Source of the DNA: Streptomyces hygroscopicus
GTDB taxonomy: Bacteria; Actinomycetota; Actinomycetes; Streptomycetales; Streptomycetaceae
DNA: 64,000 bases
Assembly (NCBI RefSeq): GCF_026168105.1
Contig: NZ_LBMW01000006.1
Coordinates: 207,286-271,285 of the forward strand
Reading direction: 5' to 3'
Below the pieces are notes generated by a model. It was not told the DNA's origin. It was given only the letters and a program-made list of their open reading frames with translations, and searched no databases. A program made the position numbers and the translations under genes. Positions within the stretch are counted from its first letter, which is position 1; every line of letters starts with the position of its first letter. Below, piece after piece: positions 36,838 to 45,160 of the stretch.

Positions 36838-37806
36838 TCACACAATCACACGCAGTGCACGGCGTACACCTGTGAACGTCACGCTCGTACGCACTCCGAG
36901 GTGGTCGCCGTCCATCTGCAGGGGCAGCGGCACCTTCGAATGCAAGGTGAACTCACCCAGGTCGTGCATCGAGACCACATGCCTGCCGCGAGGCCCGTGC
37001 TCGGGGGACGAAGTGAGCAACTGGGTGGCATACCGGGCAACCGAGGCAGTCGACATGCGGCTGAGAGCGAGCACATCGAGCCCTGTATCGAACGAGGCCT
37101 TAGGCGACGCGTACACCGGGCGATTGCCGAGAAACGTCCACGGCGCGGTATTGCAGATTATGGACAGGACGAGACCGGTGACCGGGTCCTCACCCGCACG
37201 CTCGAGGGTGATCGTTCCATGCCTGCGGTGGGGTTCGTCCAAAAACTGACGCACCATTTGGCGTAGATACAACGCGTGCGTGGAGCGCCTGCCCTGCTCC
37301 CGCTGCTGCTCGACGCGGCCGACCACGCCCGCGTCGAAGCCGAGACCGGCGTTGAAGGTGAACCACCGGGGGGGTGACGCCTCGTCCCTCGTGCCCGGGG
37401 TGCCCTCGGCGAGACCCAGGCCGACCGTGCGCTCGCGGTCCTCGCGCAGGGCGTCGAGGATGGCGCCGGTGGCCTCCACGGCGTCGTTGGGCAGTCCGAG
37501 GGCGCGGGCGAAGACGTTGGTCGACCCGCCCGGGACGACCGCGAGGCGAGGGAGGCGGTCCGGGTCGGGGCCGTGGCGCAGCAGGCCGTTCACGACCTCG
37601 TTGACCGTGCCGTCGCCACCGAGGACCACGACCAGCTCGATGTCCTCGCTCTCCGCGGCCTGGCGGCCGAGGTCGCGTGCGTGGCCCCGGTACTCGGTGG
37701 TGACCACCTCGAGTTTCATCTCACTCGCCAGCGCGTGGATCAGGACGTCCCGGGTACGCGCGCTTGTGGTTGTTGCCGCCGGATTGACCACGAGAAGTCC
37801 ACGCAT
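36838..37806 (-). CDS. Diacylglycerol/lipid kinase family protein
   Basis: The 322-residue DAGK-catalytic-domain protein shows the N-terminal VNPAATTTS phosphate loop, the nucleotide signature VVVLGGDGTVNEVVNGLL (about residue 55) and VVPGGSTNVFARALG. The family phosphorylates diacylglycerol or related lipids at the membrane inner face. The ATG at 37806 opens directly into the conserved RGLLVVNPAA strand; longer in-frame starts add only unconserved sequence. Exact lipid substrate unknown. Confidence 0.88.
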   Translation of the reverse strand: MRGLLVVNPAATTTSARTRDVLIHALASEMKLEVVTTEYRGHARDLGRQAAESEDIELVVVLGGDGTVNEVVNGLLRHGPDPDRLPRLAVVPGGSTNVFARALGLPNDAVEATGAILDALREDRERTVGLGLAEGTPGTRDEASPPRWFTFNAGLGFDAGVVGRVEQQREQGRRSTHALYLRQMVRQFLDEPHRRHGTITLERAGEDPVTGLVLSIICNTAPWTFLGNRPVYASPKASFDTGLDVLALSRMSTASVARYATQLLTSSPEHGPRGRHVVSMHDLGEFTLHSKVPLPLQMDGDHLGVRTSVTFTGVRRALRVIV

Positions 37807-37963
37807 GGGGTGCAGCGTACCTACTGGCAGGTACCGGGCCCACATCGAGGTAGGGATCGGGTAAGAGGCCGGGGAGTGGTCTTGGTGACAGGGAGCGGTC
37901 TTGGGTGAAGAGGTGGCGGACACGCCACGCGGCGGGCGCCGGCCCGACGGCTACCCTTCAGGG

Positions 37964-38413
37964 GTGAGCGCTGAGCAGAACCCCACCCCGCAGACCTCCG
38001 CAGCCGAGCCCCGACCCGCGCGGCTGACCGCCGCCGCGGCACTGGCCGGGCTGGAGGCGCTCGCCCTGATCGGGGGCGGCGTCTGGATGCTCGTCCTGGG
38101 CCTCACGGGTTCGCCGGACGATCGTCAGCAGGCCGTCACCGGCGGCATCACCCTGATCGTGCTTGCGCTGCTGCCGCTACTGGCCGCGCGTGGTCTGCTG
38201 CTGCGACGCAGCTGGAGCCGGGGGCCCGCCGTCATCACCCAGATCATGGCGCTGCCGGTGGCGTACAACCTGCTCCAGGCCGACAGCATCGCGATCCCGG
38301 GCGGCATCGCGCTCGCCGTCGTCGCGGTGGCGGCGCTGGTGCTCCTGGTGAACCCGGCGACCACGCGGGCACTGGGCATCCGGGGGCCCGGCAACGCGAC
38401 GGACCGGAAGTAA
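37964..38413 (+). CDS. Small integral membrane protein
   Basis: The 149-residue protein has a Pro/Thr-rich cytoplasmic tail (1-25) and four predicted helices (about 27-50, 60-82, 90-110, 115-135), with no family motif I recognise. The GTG at 37964 lies 7 bp after a TACCCT box with no ribosome site, so it is probably leaderless. The stop codon falls inside a 20-bp tandem duplication. It is convergent with sigH. Confidence 0.75.
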   Translation: MSAEQNPTPQTSAAEPRPARLTAAAALAGLEALALIGGGVWMLVLGLTGSPDDRQQAVTGGITLIVLALLPLLAARGLLLRRSWSRGPAVITQIMALPVAYNLLQADSIAIPGGIALAVVAVAALVLLVNPATTRALGIRGPGNATDRK

Positions 38414-38446
38414 ACGCGACGGACCGGAAGTAACGGACCGGAAGTA
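38393..38446 (+). repeat. 20-bp tandem duplication across a stop codon
   Basis: AACGCGACGGACCGGAAGTA occurs at 38393-38412 and again at 38413-38432, followed by a third copy of its last 14 bases at 38433-38446. The gene's TAA is formed at the first junction. Confidence 0.9.
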
Positions 38447-38515
38447 GACGAGCGGGCGGCGCGGACGCCGACGGCGGAGCACTCATGGGGCGACCGGACA
38501 TCCGGTCGCCCTTCG

Positions 38516-39658
38516 TCACTCCTCGACGAGCAACTTCTCCCGCAGCTGCGCCAGCGTCCGGGCCAGCAGACGCGAGACGTGCATCTGCGAGATGCCGACC
38601 TCCTGCGCGATCTGCGACTGCGTCATATTGCCAAAGAAGCGGAGAAGCAGGATCCGCTTCTCGCGTGGGGGAAGGTCCTCGAGCAGCGGCTTCAGCGACT
38701 CGCGGTACTCGACGCCCTCCAGCGCCTCGTCCTCCGCCCCGAGGGTGTCCGCGACCGCCGGGGACTCGTCATCCGTGTCGGGAACGTCCAGGGACAGCGT
38801 CGAGTACGCGTTGGCGGACTCCAGGCCCTCCAGGACCTCCTCCTCCGAGATGGCCAGCTTCTCCGCCAGCTCGTGGACCGTCGGGGAACGGCCGTGCAGC
38901 TGGGACAGCTCGGCCGTGGCCGTCGTCAGTGCCAGGCGCAGCTCCTGCAGACGGCGCGGTACCCGCACCGCCCAGCCCTTGTCACGGAAGTGGCGCTTGA
39001 TCTCGCCGACCACCGTCGGGGTCGCGTACGTCGAGAACTCGACGCCGCGCTCCGGGTCGAAGCGGTCGACCGACTTGATCAGGCCGATGGTGGCGACCTG
39101 GGTCAGGTCGTCGAGCGGCTCACCACGATTGCGGAAGCGGCGCGCGAGGTGCTCGACGAGCGGCAGGTGCATCCGGACCAGCTGATTGCGCAGCTCCGCG
39201 TACTCGGGGCTGCCGTCCCTCAGCTTGCGCAGCTCGACGAACATGGCCCGCGCTCCGCCACGGTCCTGTGGGTCGTGCTGTGCGCCGCCCGGCACACCGT
39301 GCTCAGCGTTTCGCTCGTGCTCGCTCATCGTCCCGCCCGTCACCCTTCCCCGCGCTCTCGACTCCGCTCGAGCAGGGGAGGCCCCATGTCCTCCGGAGGA
39401 CGCGCTCCGCGTGGCACTGTCCGGATCCCCTCGTCCGTCGCTCCGGCCGGAGAACGCCTCGTCCGCGTCGGCCTGCCCCGCCTGCGCAGGTGCAACGACC
39501 GCCGAGACCTCGTCCTCCGGGTGCGGGCGGGCCTGCTCCGGGATGCCGTCCACGCCGCCCGCAACGCGCCGCGACCCGCCCGCGCCTCCGGCGTTCCCGG
39601 CGGAAAGATCCCGTGTGCCGCGCTCTTCGTCCCGCACCGGCCCGTCCCCGTTCGTCAC
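38516..39658 (-). CDS. sigH: SigB/SigF-type stress sigma factor, SigH-like
   Basis: This sigma-70 group 3 factor has region 2 (PLDDLTQVATIGLIKSVDRF), region 3 (RSPTVHELAEKLAISEEEV) and region 4 (NMTQSQIAQEVGISQMHVSR). The GTG at 39658 is coupled to the upstream anti-sigma stop (GTGA) and gives 380 residues with a 110-residue low-complexity N-terminal extension. The ATG at 39328 gives 270 residues, the canonical size. Multiple SigH forms are known in S. coelicolor, so both may be made. A dispersed palindrome lies inside the extension. Controls osmotic and developmental stress by analogy. Confidence 0.9.
   Translation of the reverse strand: MTNGDGPVRDEERGTRDLSAGNAGGAGGSRRVAGGVDGIPEQARPHPEDEVSAVVAPAQAGQADADEAFSGRSDGRGDPDSATRSASSGGHGASPARAESRARGRVTGGTMSEHERNAEHGVPGGAQHDPQDRGGARAMFVELRKLRDGSPEYAELRNQLVRMHLPLVEHLARRFRNRGEPLDDLTQVATIGLIKSVDRFDPERGVEFSTYATPTVVGEIKRHFRDKGWAVRVPRRLQELRLALTTATAELSQLHGRSPTVHELAEKLAISEEEVLEGLESANAYSTLSLDVPDTDDESPAVADTLGAEDEALEGVEYRESLKPLLEDLPPREKRILLLRFFGNMTQSQIAQEVGISQMHVSRLLARTLAQLREKLLVEE
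39345..39380 (-). repeat. Dispersed imperfect palindrome, copy C (inside sigH extension)
   Basis: Minus strand CTCCCCTGCTCGAGCGGAGT continues to CGAGAGCGCGGGGAAG, the inverted sister of copies A and B. It lies in the region coding for the SigH N-terminal extension, just upstream of the internal ATG. Confidence 0.7.
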
Positions 39659-40068
39659 GCCGGCCCGGGTCCCGCGCCGCGCTGTTTGTAGAGGCTGATG
39701 GACACGGTCTTGTCGTCGGCGACCGCGGAAGAGACCTTGCCGGCCAGGGCCGACAGGACGGTCCAGGCGAAGGTGTCCCGCGAGGGGGCGTGACCGTCCG
39801 TGGTCGGGGCTGCGACCGTGACCTCCAGCGAGTCGTCGATGAGTCGGAAGACACAGCTGAGCACCGAGCCGGGCACGGCCTGCTGCAGCAGGATCGCGCA
39901 GGCCTCGTCGACCGCGATGCGCAGGTCCTCGATCTCGTCGAGGGTGAAGTCCAAACGGGCCGCGAGACCGGCCGTGGCCGTGCGCAGCACCGACAGGTAG
40001 GCACCCGCTGCCGGCAGCCGGACTTCCACGAAGTCCTGGGTCGCGGGCTCGCCTGCGATCTGGGACAC
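39655..40068 (-). CDS. ushX: Anti-sigma factor kinase-like protein (UshX/RshA)
   Basis: The 137-residue HATPase_c-domain protein (RsbW/SpoIIAB family) has the N-box DEACAILLQQAVPGS (about residue 60) and the G-region DGHAPSRDTFAW. It would bind and inhibit SigH and may phosphorylate an antagonist. The GTG at 40068 follows GGAGGTGAGG. The stop overlaps sigH by 4 bp. The 273 bp upstream (40069-40341) hold no gene and should carry the operon promoters. Confidence 0.88.
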   Translation of the reverse strand: MSQIAGEPATQDFVEVRLPAAGAYLSVLRTATAGLAARLDFTLDEIEDLRIAVDEACAILLQQAVPGSVLSCVFRLIDDSLEVTVAAPTTDGHAPSRDTFAWTVLSALAGKVSSAVADDKTVSISLYKQRGAGPGPA

Positions 40069-40341
40069 CCTCACCTCCAAGGTGGTACAAGCTCTTTCGG
40101 GGGCCGAGGGTCGCCCCTCGGGGTAACGCCCTACGTGGTTCAGCGGTGACGCTATCGCGCTCTCAGCTTCTCTGTCCCCAGGACCCCGCCCCCTTACTGT
40201 CACTCATAGTAAACCTATGGATACACACAGTGGCTAGGGGTCTGCGGGCCCAAATGGGAAGAGCGCGCGCCGGTTTGACGTACCCAGGCGTCAGACCGTC
40301 GAACCGTCCGGATCCAGAGTCACACGAGTACGGATCCGGAG

Positions 40342-40602
40342 TCACGCGAGTACATGGTCGACGAAGCACCAGCGCCAGTTCTCGCCGGGTTCGAAGGTGC
40401 GCATCACCGGGTGGCCGCTCTCCTCGTGGTGCGCCGTGGCGTGTCGCAGGGGCGAGGAGTCGCAGCAGCCCACGTGTCCGCACTCCAGGCACAGCCGCAG
40501 TTGCACCGGGTGCGCGCCGGCGGCGAGGCACTCCAGGCACGTTTCGCTCTGGGGGTCGGGTTCGGGGTGCGGCAGCGCGTCGGCGTGCGTGCACTGTTTC
40601 AT
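40342..40602 (-). CDS. UBP-type zinc finger protein
   Basis: The 86-residue protein is a stand-alone zf-UBP domain with zinc ligands in CTHAD, CLECLAAGAH, CLECGHVGCCD and HATAHHEESGHPV. In eukaryotes the fold binds ubiquitin C-termini; free-standing actinobacterial copies have no established role. The start ATG is at 40602, close to the divergent antiporter. Confidence 0.88.
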   Translation of the reverse strand: MKQCTHADALPHPEPDPQSETCLECLAAGAHPVQLRLCLECGHVGCCDSSPLRHATAHHEESGHPVMRTFEPGENWRWCFVDHVLA

Positions 40603-40664
40603 GATTGCCAGGTTACGACGGGTCCATGGGAAGCGGCGCGGAAAACGAGGGCGGGCGGAAGACG

Positions 40665-42260
40665 ATGAACGTGTTGCCACTGCTGTTGCTGGTCGCCGGC
40701 AGCGCGTCCGTCGCCGGTGCGGCGCGCCGCACCCCGGTGCCCGCGCCGCTGCTGCTCGTGGCGGTGGGCCTCGCGCTCTCGTACGTGCCCGGGGTGCCCC
40801 ACTACGTCCTCGCCCCCGGTGTGGTCCTGCCGCTGGTGCTGCCCCCGCTGCTGTACACGGCGGCCACCGAGAGCTCGTACCTGGACCTGCGGGCGCAGAT
40901 GCGGCCCGTGGCACTGCTGTCCGTCGGCTATGTGCTGTTCGCGACGCTCGTCGTGGGATGGGCGGCTTATCTGATCATCCCGGGGCTGCCGCCGACCGCG
41001 GCGCTGGTGCTGGGCGCGGTGGTCGCTCCGCCGGACGCGGTCGCGGCCACGGCGGTCGCCCGGCGGGTGGGGCTGCCGTCGCGGATCACCACGATCCTGC
41101 AGGGGGAGTCGCTGGTGAACGACGCGACCGCGATCACCGCGTACAAGGTGGCGCTCGCGGCGGCGGTCGGGGAGGGTGCGACCTGGGCGGGTGGGGTGCG
41201 GGAGTTCCTGCTGGCGGCGGTCGGCGGGGTCGTGGTCGGTCTGCTGCTGATGGTGCCGATCCACTGGCTGCGCACGCACCTGAAGGAGGCGCTGCTGCAG
41301 AACACCCTCTCCCTGCTGATCCCGTACGTGGCGTACGGGACCGCGGAGTGGGTGCACGCGTCGGGGGTGCTCGCCGTGGTCGTCGTGGCCCTCTACCTCG
41401 GTTACCACAACTGGACAGTCGACTTCGCCACCCGGCTCCAGGAGGAGGCGGTGTGGAAGATGGTCGCCTTCGTCCTGGAGTCGGCGGTGTTCGCGCTCAT
41501 CGGACTGCAACTGCCCGTCGTCCTGAAGGGACTCGGCCGGTACGAGGGCACGCGCGCGGCCTGGTACGCGGTGGCCGTGTTCCTCGTGGTCGTCGTGTCA
41601 CGGTTCGTATGGGTGTATCCGGCGACCTTCCTGCCGCGCATGCTGTTCGCGCGCATCCGGGAGCGCGAGGAGAACCCCAGCTGGAAGGCGCCGTTCATCG
41701 TCGGCTGGGCGGGGATGAGAGGCGTCGTCTCGCTCGCCATCGCCTTCTCGATCCCGCGGACCGTGCACGGGGGCGGCCCCTTCCCCGACCGCAACCTGAT
41801 CCTGTTCCTGACCTTCACGACGGTGATCGGCACGCTGGTGGTGCAGGGCCTGACGCTGCCCCCGCTCATCCGGCTGCTGCGACTGCCCGCGCGCGACACG
41901 CAGGCGGAGACCCTCGCCGAGGCGAACGCCCAGGCGCAGGCGTCCCGCGCCGCCGAGCAGCGTCTCGACGAGCTCCTCGACGACGAGCGCAACGCGCTGC
42001 CGCCCCCGCTGGCCGACCGCCTCCGCACGGTCCTGGAGCGCCGTCGCAACGCGGTCTGGGAGCGGCTGGGCTCGGTGAACCCGGTGACCGGCGAAACGGT
42101 CGACGGCACCTACCGCCGTCTGTCCCGCGAGATGATCGGCGCGGAACGCGAGGTCTTCGTCAAGCTCCGCAACCACCGCTACATCGACGACGAGATGCTC
42201 CGCACGCTGCTGCGCCGGCTGGACCTGGAGGAGGCGGCGGCCTACCGGGAGACGACGTGA
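40665..42260 (+). CDS. CPA1-family Na+/H+ antiporter
   Basis: The 531-residue protein has about 12 transmembrane helices in residues 1-410 and a charged cytoplasmic tail (about 415-531) with a coiled-coil-like segment (LAEANAQAQASRAAEQRLDE). The ion-site motifs are VVAPPDAVAATAVARR (Asp pair region, about residue 120) and QGESLVNDATAI. The ATG at 40665 follows GGCGGAAG; a start 20 codons earlier is in frame but non-hydrophobic. Role: pH and sodium homeostasis. Confidence 0.9.
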   Translation: MNVLPLLLLVAGSASVAGAARRTPVPAPLLLVAVGLALSYVPGVPHYVLAPGVVLPLVLPPLLYTAATESSYLDLRAQMRPVALLSVGYVLFATLVVGWAAYLIIPGLPPTAALVLGAVVAPPDAVAATAVARRVGLPSRITTILQGESLVNDATAITAYKVALAAAVGEGATWAGGVREFLLAAVGGVVVGLLLMVPIHWLRTHLKEALLQNTLSLLIPYVAYGTAEWVHASGVLAVVVVALYLGYHNWTVDFATRLQEEAVWKMVAFVLESAVFALIGLQLPVVLKGLGRYEGTRAAWYAVAVFLVVVVSRFVWVYPATFLPRMLFARIREREENPSWKAPFIVGWAGMRGVVSLAIAFSIPRTVHGGGPFPDRNLILFLTFTTVIGTLVVQGLTLPPLIRLLRLPARDTQAETLAEANAQAQASRAAEQRLDELLDDERNALPPPLADRLRTVLERRRNAVWERLGSVNPVTGETVDGTYRRLSREMIGAEREVFVKLRNHRYIDDEMLRTLLRRLDLEEAAAYRETT

Positions 42261-42343
42261 GCGGTCCCGTGACCCGGAGACCTTTCGCCTGGCCCTTCCT
42301 GGCTCTTCTGGCCTTTCCCGGCTCTCCTGGTCTTTCCTGGTCT

Positions 42344-43285
42344 CTAGGGGAAAGGCCTCCCGGTGATCACGGCGGCCAGTGTCGTCCCCGCGGGGAACGC
42401 GCCCTCCTCGGCCAGGGCGACAAGTCCGTACAACAGCTTGGCGACATAGAGACGTTCCACCGGGAGGGCGTGACGCGAGGCGAAGTCGTCGGCGAAGGCC
42501 TCGAGTTCGTCCGGTATGCGGGCGTAGCCACCGAAGTGGAAGCGGCTGTCCAGGGACCAGGTACCGCGGCGGCCGCCGAAGGCCCGCCTCTGCAGGGCGG
42601 CCGTCTCGGCGGCCAGGAAGTCGCCCTTGAGGACCGGTACCCCGAGGGCCCGCTGGCCGGGGGCGAGGCCCGCGGCCAGGCCGGCCAGCGTGCCACCGGT
42701 GCCGCACGCCACGGCGACCACGTCCGCCAGGCCGCGCAACTCCTGCCCGAGCGCACGGCAGCCGTGCACGGCGAGGGCGTTGCTGCCGCCCTCCGGCACC
42801 ACGTACGCCTCCTCGGCCTGCGCCGCGCGCAGGATGCCGACCATGGTCTTCGGTTCCGACTTGCGGCGGTAAGTCGATCTGTCGATGAAGTGCAGCCGCA
42901 TGCCGTCGGCCGCGCAGCAGGCCAGGGAGGGGTTGAGGGGGCGGTCCGCCAGCTCCTGACCACGGACGACGCCGATCGTCTCCAGCCCGAGGAGGCGGCC
43001 CGCCGCGGCCGTGGCCCGCAGATGGTTGGAGTACGCGCCGCCGAAGGTGAGCACGCGACGGCCGGCCGCGGCCCGCAGGTTCGGGGCGAGCTTGCGCCAT
43101 TTGTTGCCGACCAGGTCCGAGTGGATCAGGTCGTCCCGCTTGAGCAGGAGCCGCACGCCGTGGCGTGTGAAACGCTCGTCGGCGATCTCGTACAGCGGTG
43201 ACGGCAGCCGTGGGTGCAGCACGGCCGGGTCGACTGGTTCCGGGTGCGGTGCAGCGGTGCTGGTCACCCCCACATTGTCGGACAC
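42344..43285 (-). CDS. PLP-dependent ACC deaminase/D-cysteine desulfhydrase-like enzyme
   Basis: The 313-residue fold-type II PLP enzyme has the cofactor-lysine motif LVGNKWRKLA (about residue 62), GGAYSNHLRA, and the phosphate-binding CGTGGTLAGLAAGL (about 190). The family includes ACC deaminase and D-cysteine desulfhydrase; residues that separate them cannot be settled by eye, so substrate is open. The first GTG is used; a GTG six codons in is an alternative. Confidence 0.8.
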   Translation of the reverse strand: MSDNVGVTSTAAPHPEPVDPAVLHPRLPSPLYEIADERFTRHGVRLLLKRDDLIHSDLVGNKWRKLAPNLRAAAGRRVLTFGGAYSNHLRATAAAGRLLGLETIGVVRGQELADRPLNPSLACCAADGMRLHFIDRSTYRRKSEPKTMVGILRAAQAEEAYVVPEGGSNALAVHGCRALGQELRGLADVVAVACGTGGTLAGLAAGLAPGQRALGVPVLKGDFLAAETAALQRRAFGGRRGTWSLDSRFHFGGYARIPDELEAFADDFASRHALPVERLYVAKLLYGLVALAEEGAFPAGTTLAAVITGRPFP

Positions 43286-43352
43286 TCGTCCGGGACCGCA
43301 CGCCGCGCCCGGAAGTGGCCGGCGTCATGCCAGGCGGTCGCGGAGGCGCCGG

Positions 43353-43550
43353 TCACGGAGGCGGCGGTCGCCGTCTGCGGTTGTGCTCCCGGTCGCCGAC
43401 CTCGACGACGGTCAGGCCCTCGGCCCTCAGGCGCTGGAGGAACGTTCCCTCCTGCTCCTCCTCCCTGCTCCTCCTCCGGCCAACGGAGGATTCATCGGTG
43501 ATCACGCCGCTCGACGGCGCCTCAGTGTGCCCCGCCCGACGTTGATCCAT
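43353..43550 (-). CDS. Hypothetical small basic protein
   Basis: The 65-residue ORF has no recognised domain. Its centre (EGTFLQRLRAEGLTVVEVGD) is amphipathic with good coding bias; both termini are Arg-rich. There is no strong ribosome site. It lies in the 354-bp gap between the PLP enzyme and the encapsulin gene. Moderately plausible only. Confidence 0.4.
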   Translation of the reverse strand: MDQRRAGHTEAPSSGVITDESSVGRRRSREEEQEGTFLQRLRAEGLTVVEVGDREHNRRRRPPPP

Positions 43551-43639
43551 TCCCGCTCTTTTGGGTAATGGTCTGGACACTCTCCGTGCTGAGAGGCTTC
43601 TTCCCGCAGATCAGTGCATGATCGGGAGGGGCATTTCAC

Positions 43640-45046
43640 ATGTCGGTAGGCGAAGAGGTCCGTGCGGAGGAGAACAGGCCGCAGCAGAGCCTTGGCCCAG
43701 CGGCCGCGCGGAACCTGGCCACCACCACCAAGTCCGCGCCCCAGATGCAGGAGATCAGCTCACGATGGCTGCTGCGCATGCTGCCGTGGGTGAACGTGCA
43801 GGGCGGTACGTACCGGGTCAATCGCCGTCTCACCTACTCCGTGGGCGACGGCCGCGTGACATTTGTGAAGACGGGCGACCATGTCGCGGTCATCCCCGCG
43901 GAACTGGGCGAGCTGCCGCCCCTGCGCACATATGACGACCAGGACGTGCTCGCCGAAGTCGCCCAGCGGTGCCAGCAGCGCAGATTCGCGCCCGGGGACG
44001 TGCTCGCGGAGTTCGGCAGCCAGGCCGACGAGGTGTTCCTGCTCGCGCACGGCAAGGTCGAGAAGATCGGCACCGGCCCCTACGGGGGCGATGCGGTTCT
44101 GGGCGTCCTCGCCGACGGCGCCTACTTCGGCGAACAGGCGCTGCTGGACCCGGACGCCATCTGGGAGTACACGGCCCGCGCGGTCACCGCCTGCACGGTG
44201 CTCGCCCTGCCCCGCCGGGACGTCGAACAGATCGCGGAGCGTGCCGAGTCGCTGGGCGAGCACCTTCGGCAGCAGCGCTCGATCCCCGAGCAGCACACCA
44301 ACAAGTACGGCGAGAAGAACATCGACCTCGCCGCGGGCCACAGTGGCGAGCCGGACATCCCGCACACCTTCGTCGACTACGAGGCCGCGCCCCGCGAGTA
44401 CGAACTGAGCATCGCCCAGACCGTCCTGCGCATCCACACCCGCGTGGCCGACCTCTACAACCAGCCGATGAACCAGACCGAACACCAGCTGCGGCTCACG
44501 GTCGAGGCACTGAAGGAGCGCCAGGAGCACGAGCTCGTCAACAACCCCGACTTCGGACTGCTCCACAACTGCGAGTACGACCAGCGGCTGCAGCCGCACG
44601 ACGGCGTCCCGAGCCCCGACGACATGGACGAGCTGCTCAGCAGGCGGCGCGGCACCAGGCTGTTCCTCGCCCACCCGCGCGCGATCGCCGCGTTCGGGCG
44701 TGAACTCAACAAGCGCGGACTGGTCCCGGAGAGCATCGACATCGGGGGCAACCGCATCCCCACCTGGCGCGGAGTGCCGATCTTCCCGTGCAACAAGATC
44801 CCGGTCAGCGAGGCGCGTACGACATCGATCATCGCCATGCGTACCGGAGAGGAGGAGCAGGGAGTCGTCGGTCTGAGGCAGTCCGGCCTCCCCGACGAGA
44901 TCGAGCCCAGCCTGTCGGTGCGCTTCATGGGCATCAACGAGCAGGCGATCATCAAGTACCTGGTGACGGCCTACTACTCGGCCGCCGTCCTGGTGCCCGA
45001 TGCGCTGGGCGTCCTGGAGAGCGTAGAGATCGGCCGCTGGAGGTGA
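43640..45046 (+). CDS. eshA: Family 2B encapsulin shell protein with cNMP-binding domain (EshA-like)
   Basis: The 468-residue protein has an N-terminal arm and P-domain segment (1-90: [20 protein letters not shown]), an inserted cyclic-nucleotide-binding domain (about 95-215) with phosphate cassette [20 protein letters not shown] and R in TARAV, then the HK97-type A-domain and remaining P-domain (about 230-468: [38 protein letters not shown]). Such proteins self-assemble into icosahedral compartments. GGGAGGGG precedes the ATG. A polyprenyl synthase gene follows at 115 bp, the standard cargo arrangement. The nucleotide bound is not known here. Confidence 0.93.
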   Translation: MSVGEEVRAEENRPQQSLGPAAARNLATTTKSAPQMQEISSRWLLRMLPWVNVQGGTYRVNRRLTYSVGDGRVTFVKTGDHVAVIPAELGELPPLRTYDDQDVLAEVAQRCQQRRFAPGDVLAEFGSQADEVFLLAHGKVEKIGTGPYGGDAVLGVLADGAYFGEQALLDPDAIWEYTARAVTACTVLALPRRDVEQIAERAESLGEHLRQQRSIPEQHTNKYGEKNIDLAAGHSGEPDIPHTFVDYEAAPREYELSIAQTVLRIHTRVADLYNQPMNQTEHQLRLTVEALKERQEHELVNNPDFGLLHNCEYDQRLQPHDGVPSPDDMDELLSRRRGTRLFLAHPRAIAAFGRELNKRGLVPESIDIGGNRIPTWRGVPIFPCNKIPVSEARTTSIIAMRTGEEEQGVVGLRQSGLPDEIEPSLSVRFMGINEQAIIKYLVTAYYSAAVLVPDALGVLESVEIGRWR

Positions 45047-45160
45047 CCCTGCGCACAAGCGGCATGCCGTGTTCCTGCCCATCCGGGTGGGTACACCCTC
45101 GGGGTGCGCGACCGGGGGCGGCACAGACGTCACCGTCCGCAGACCCTTCGAGGCGGTCCC

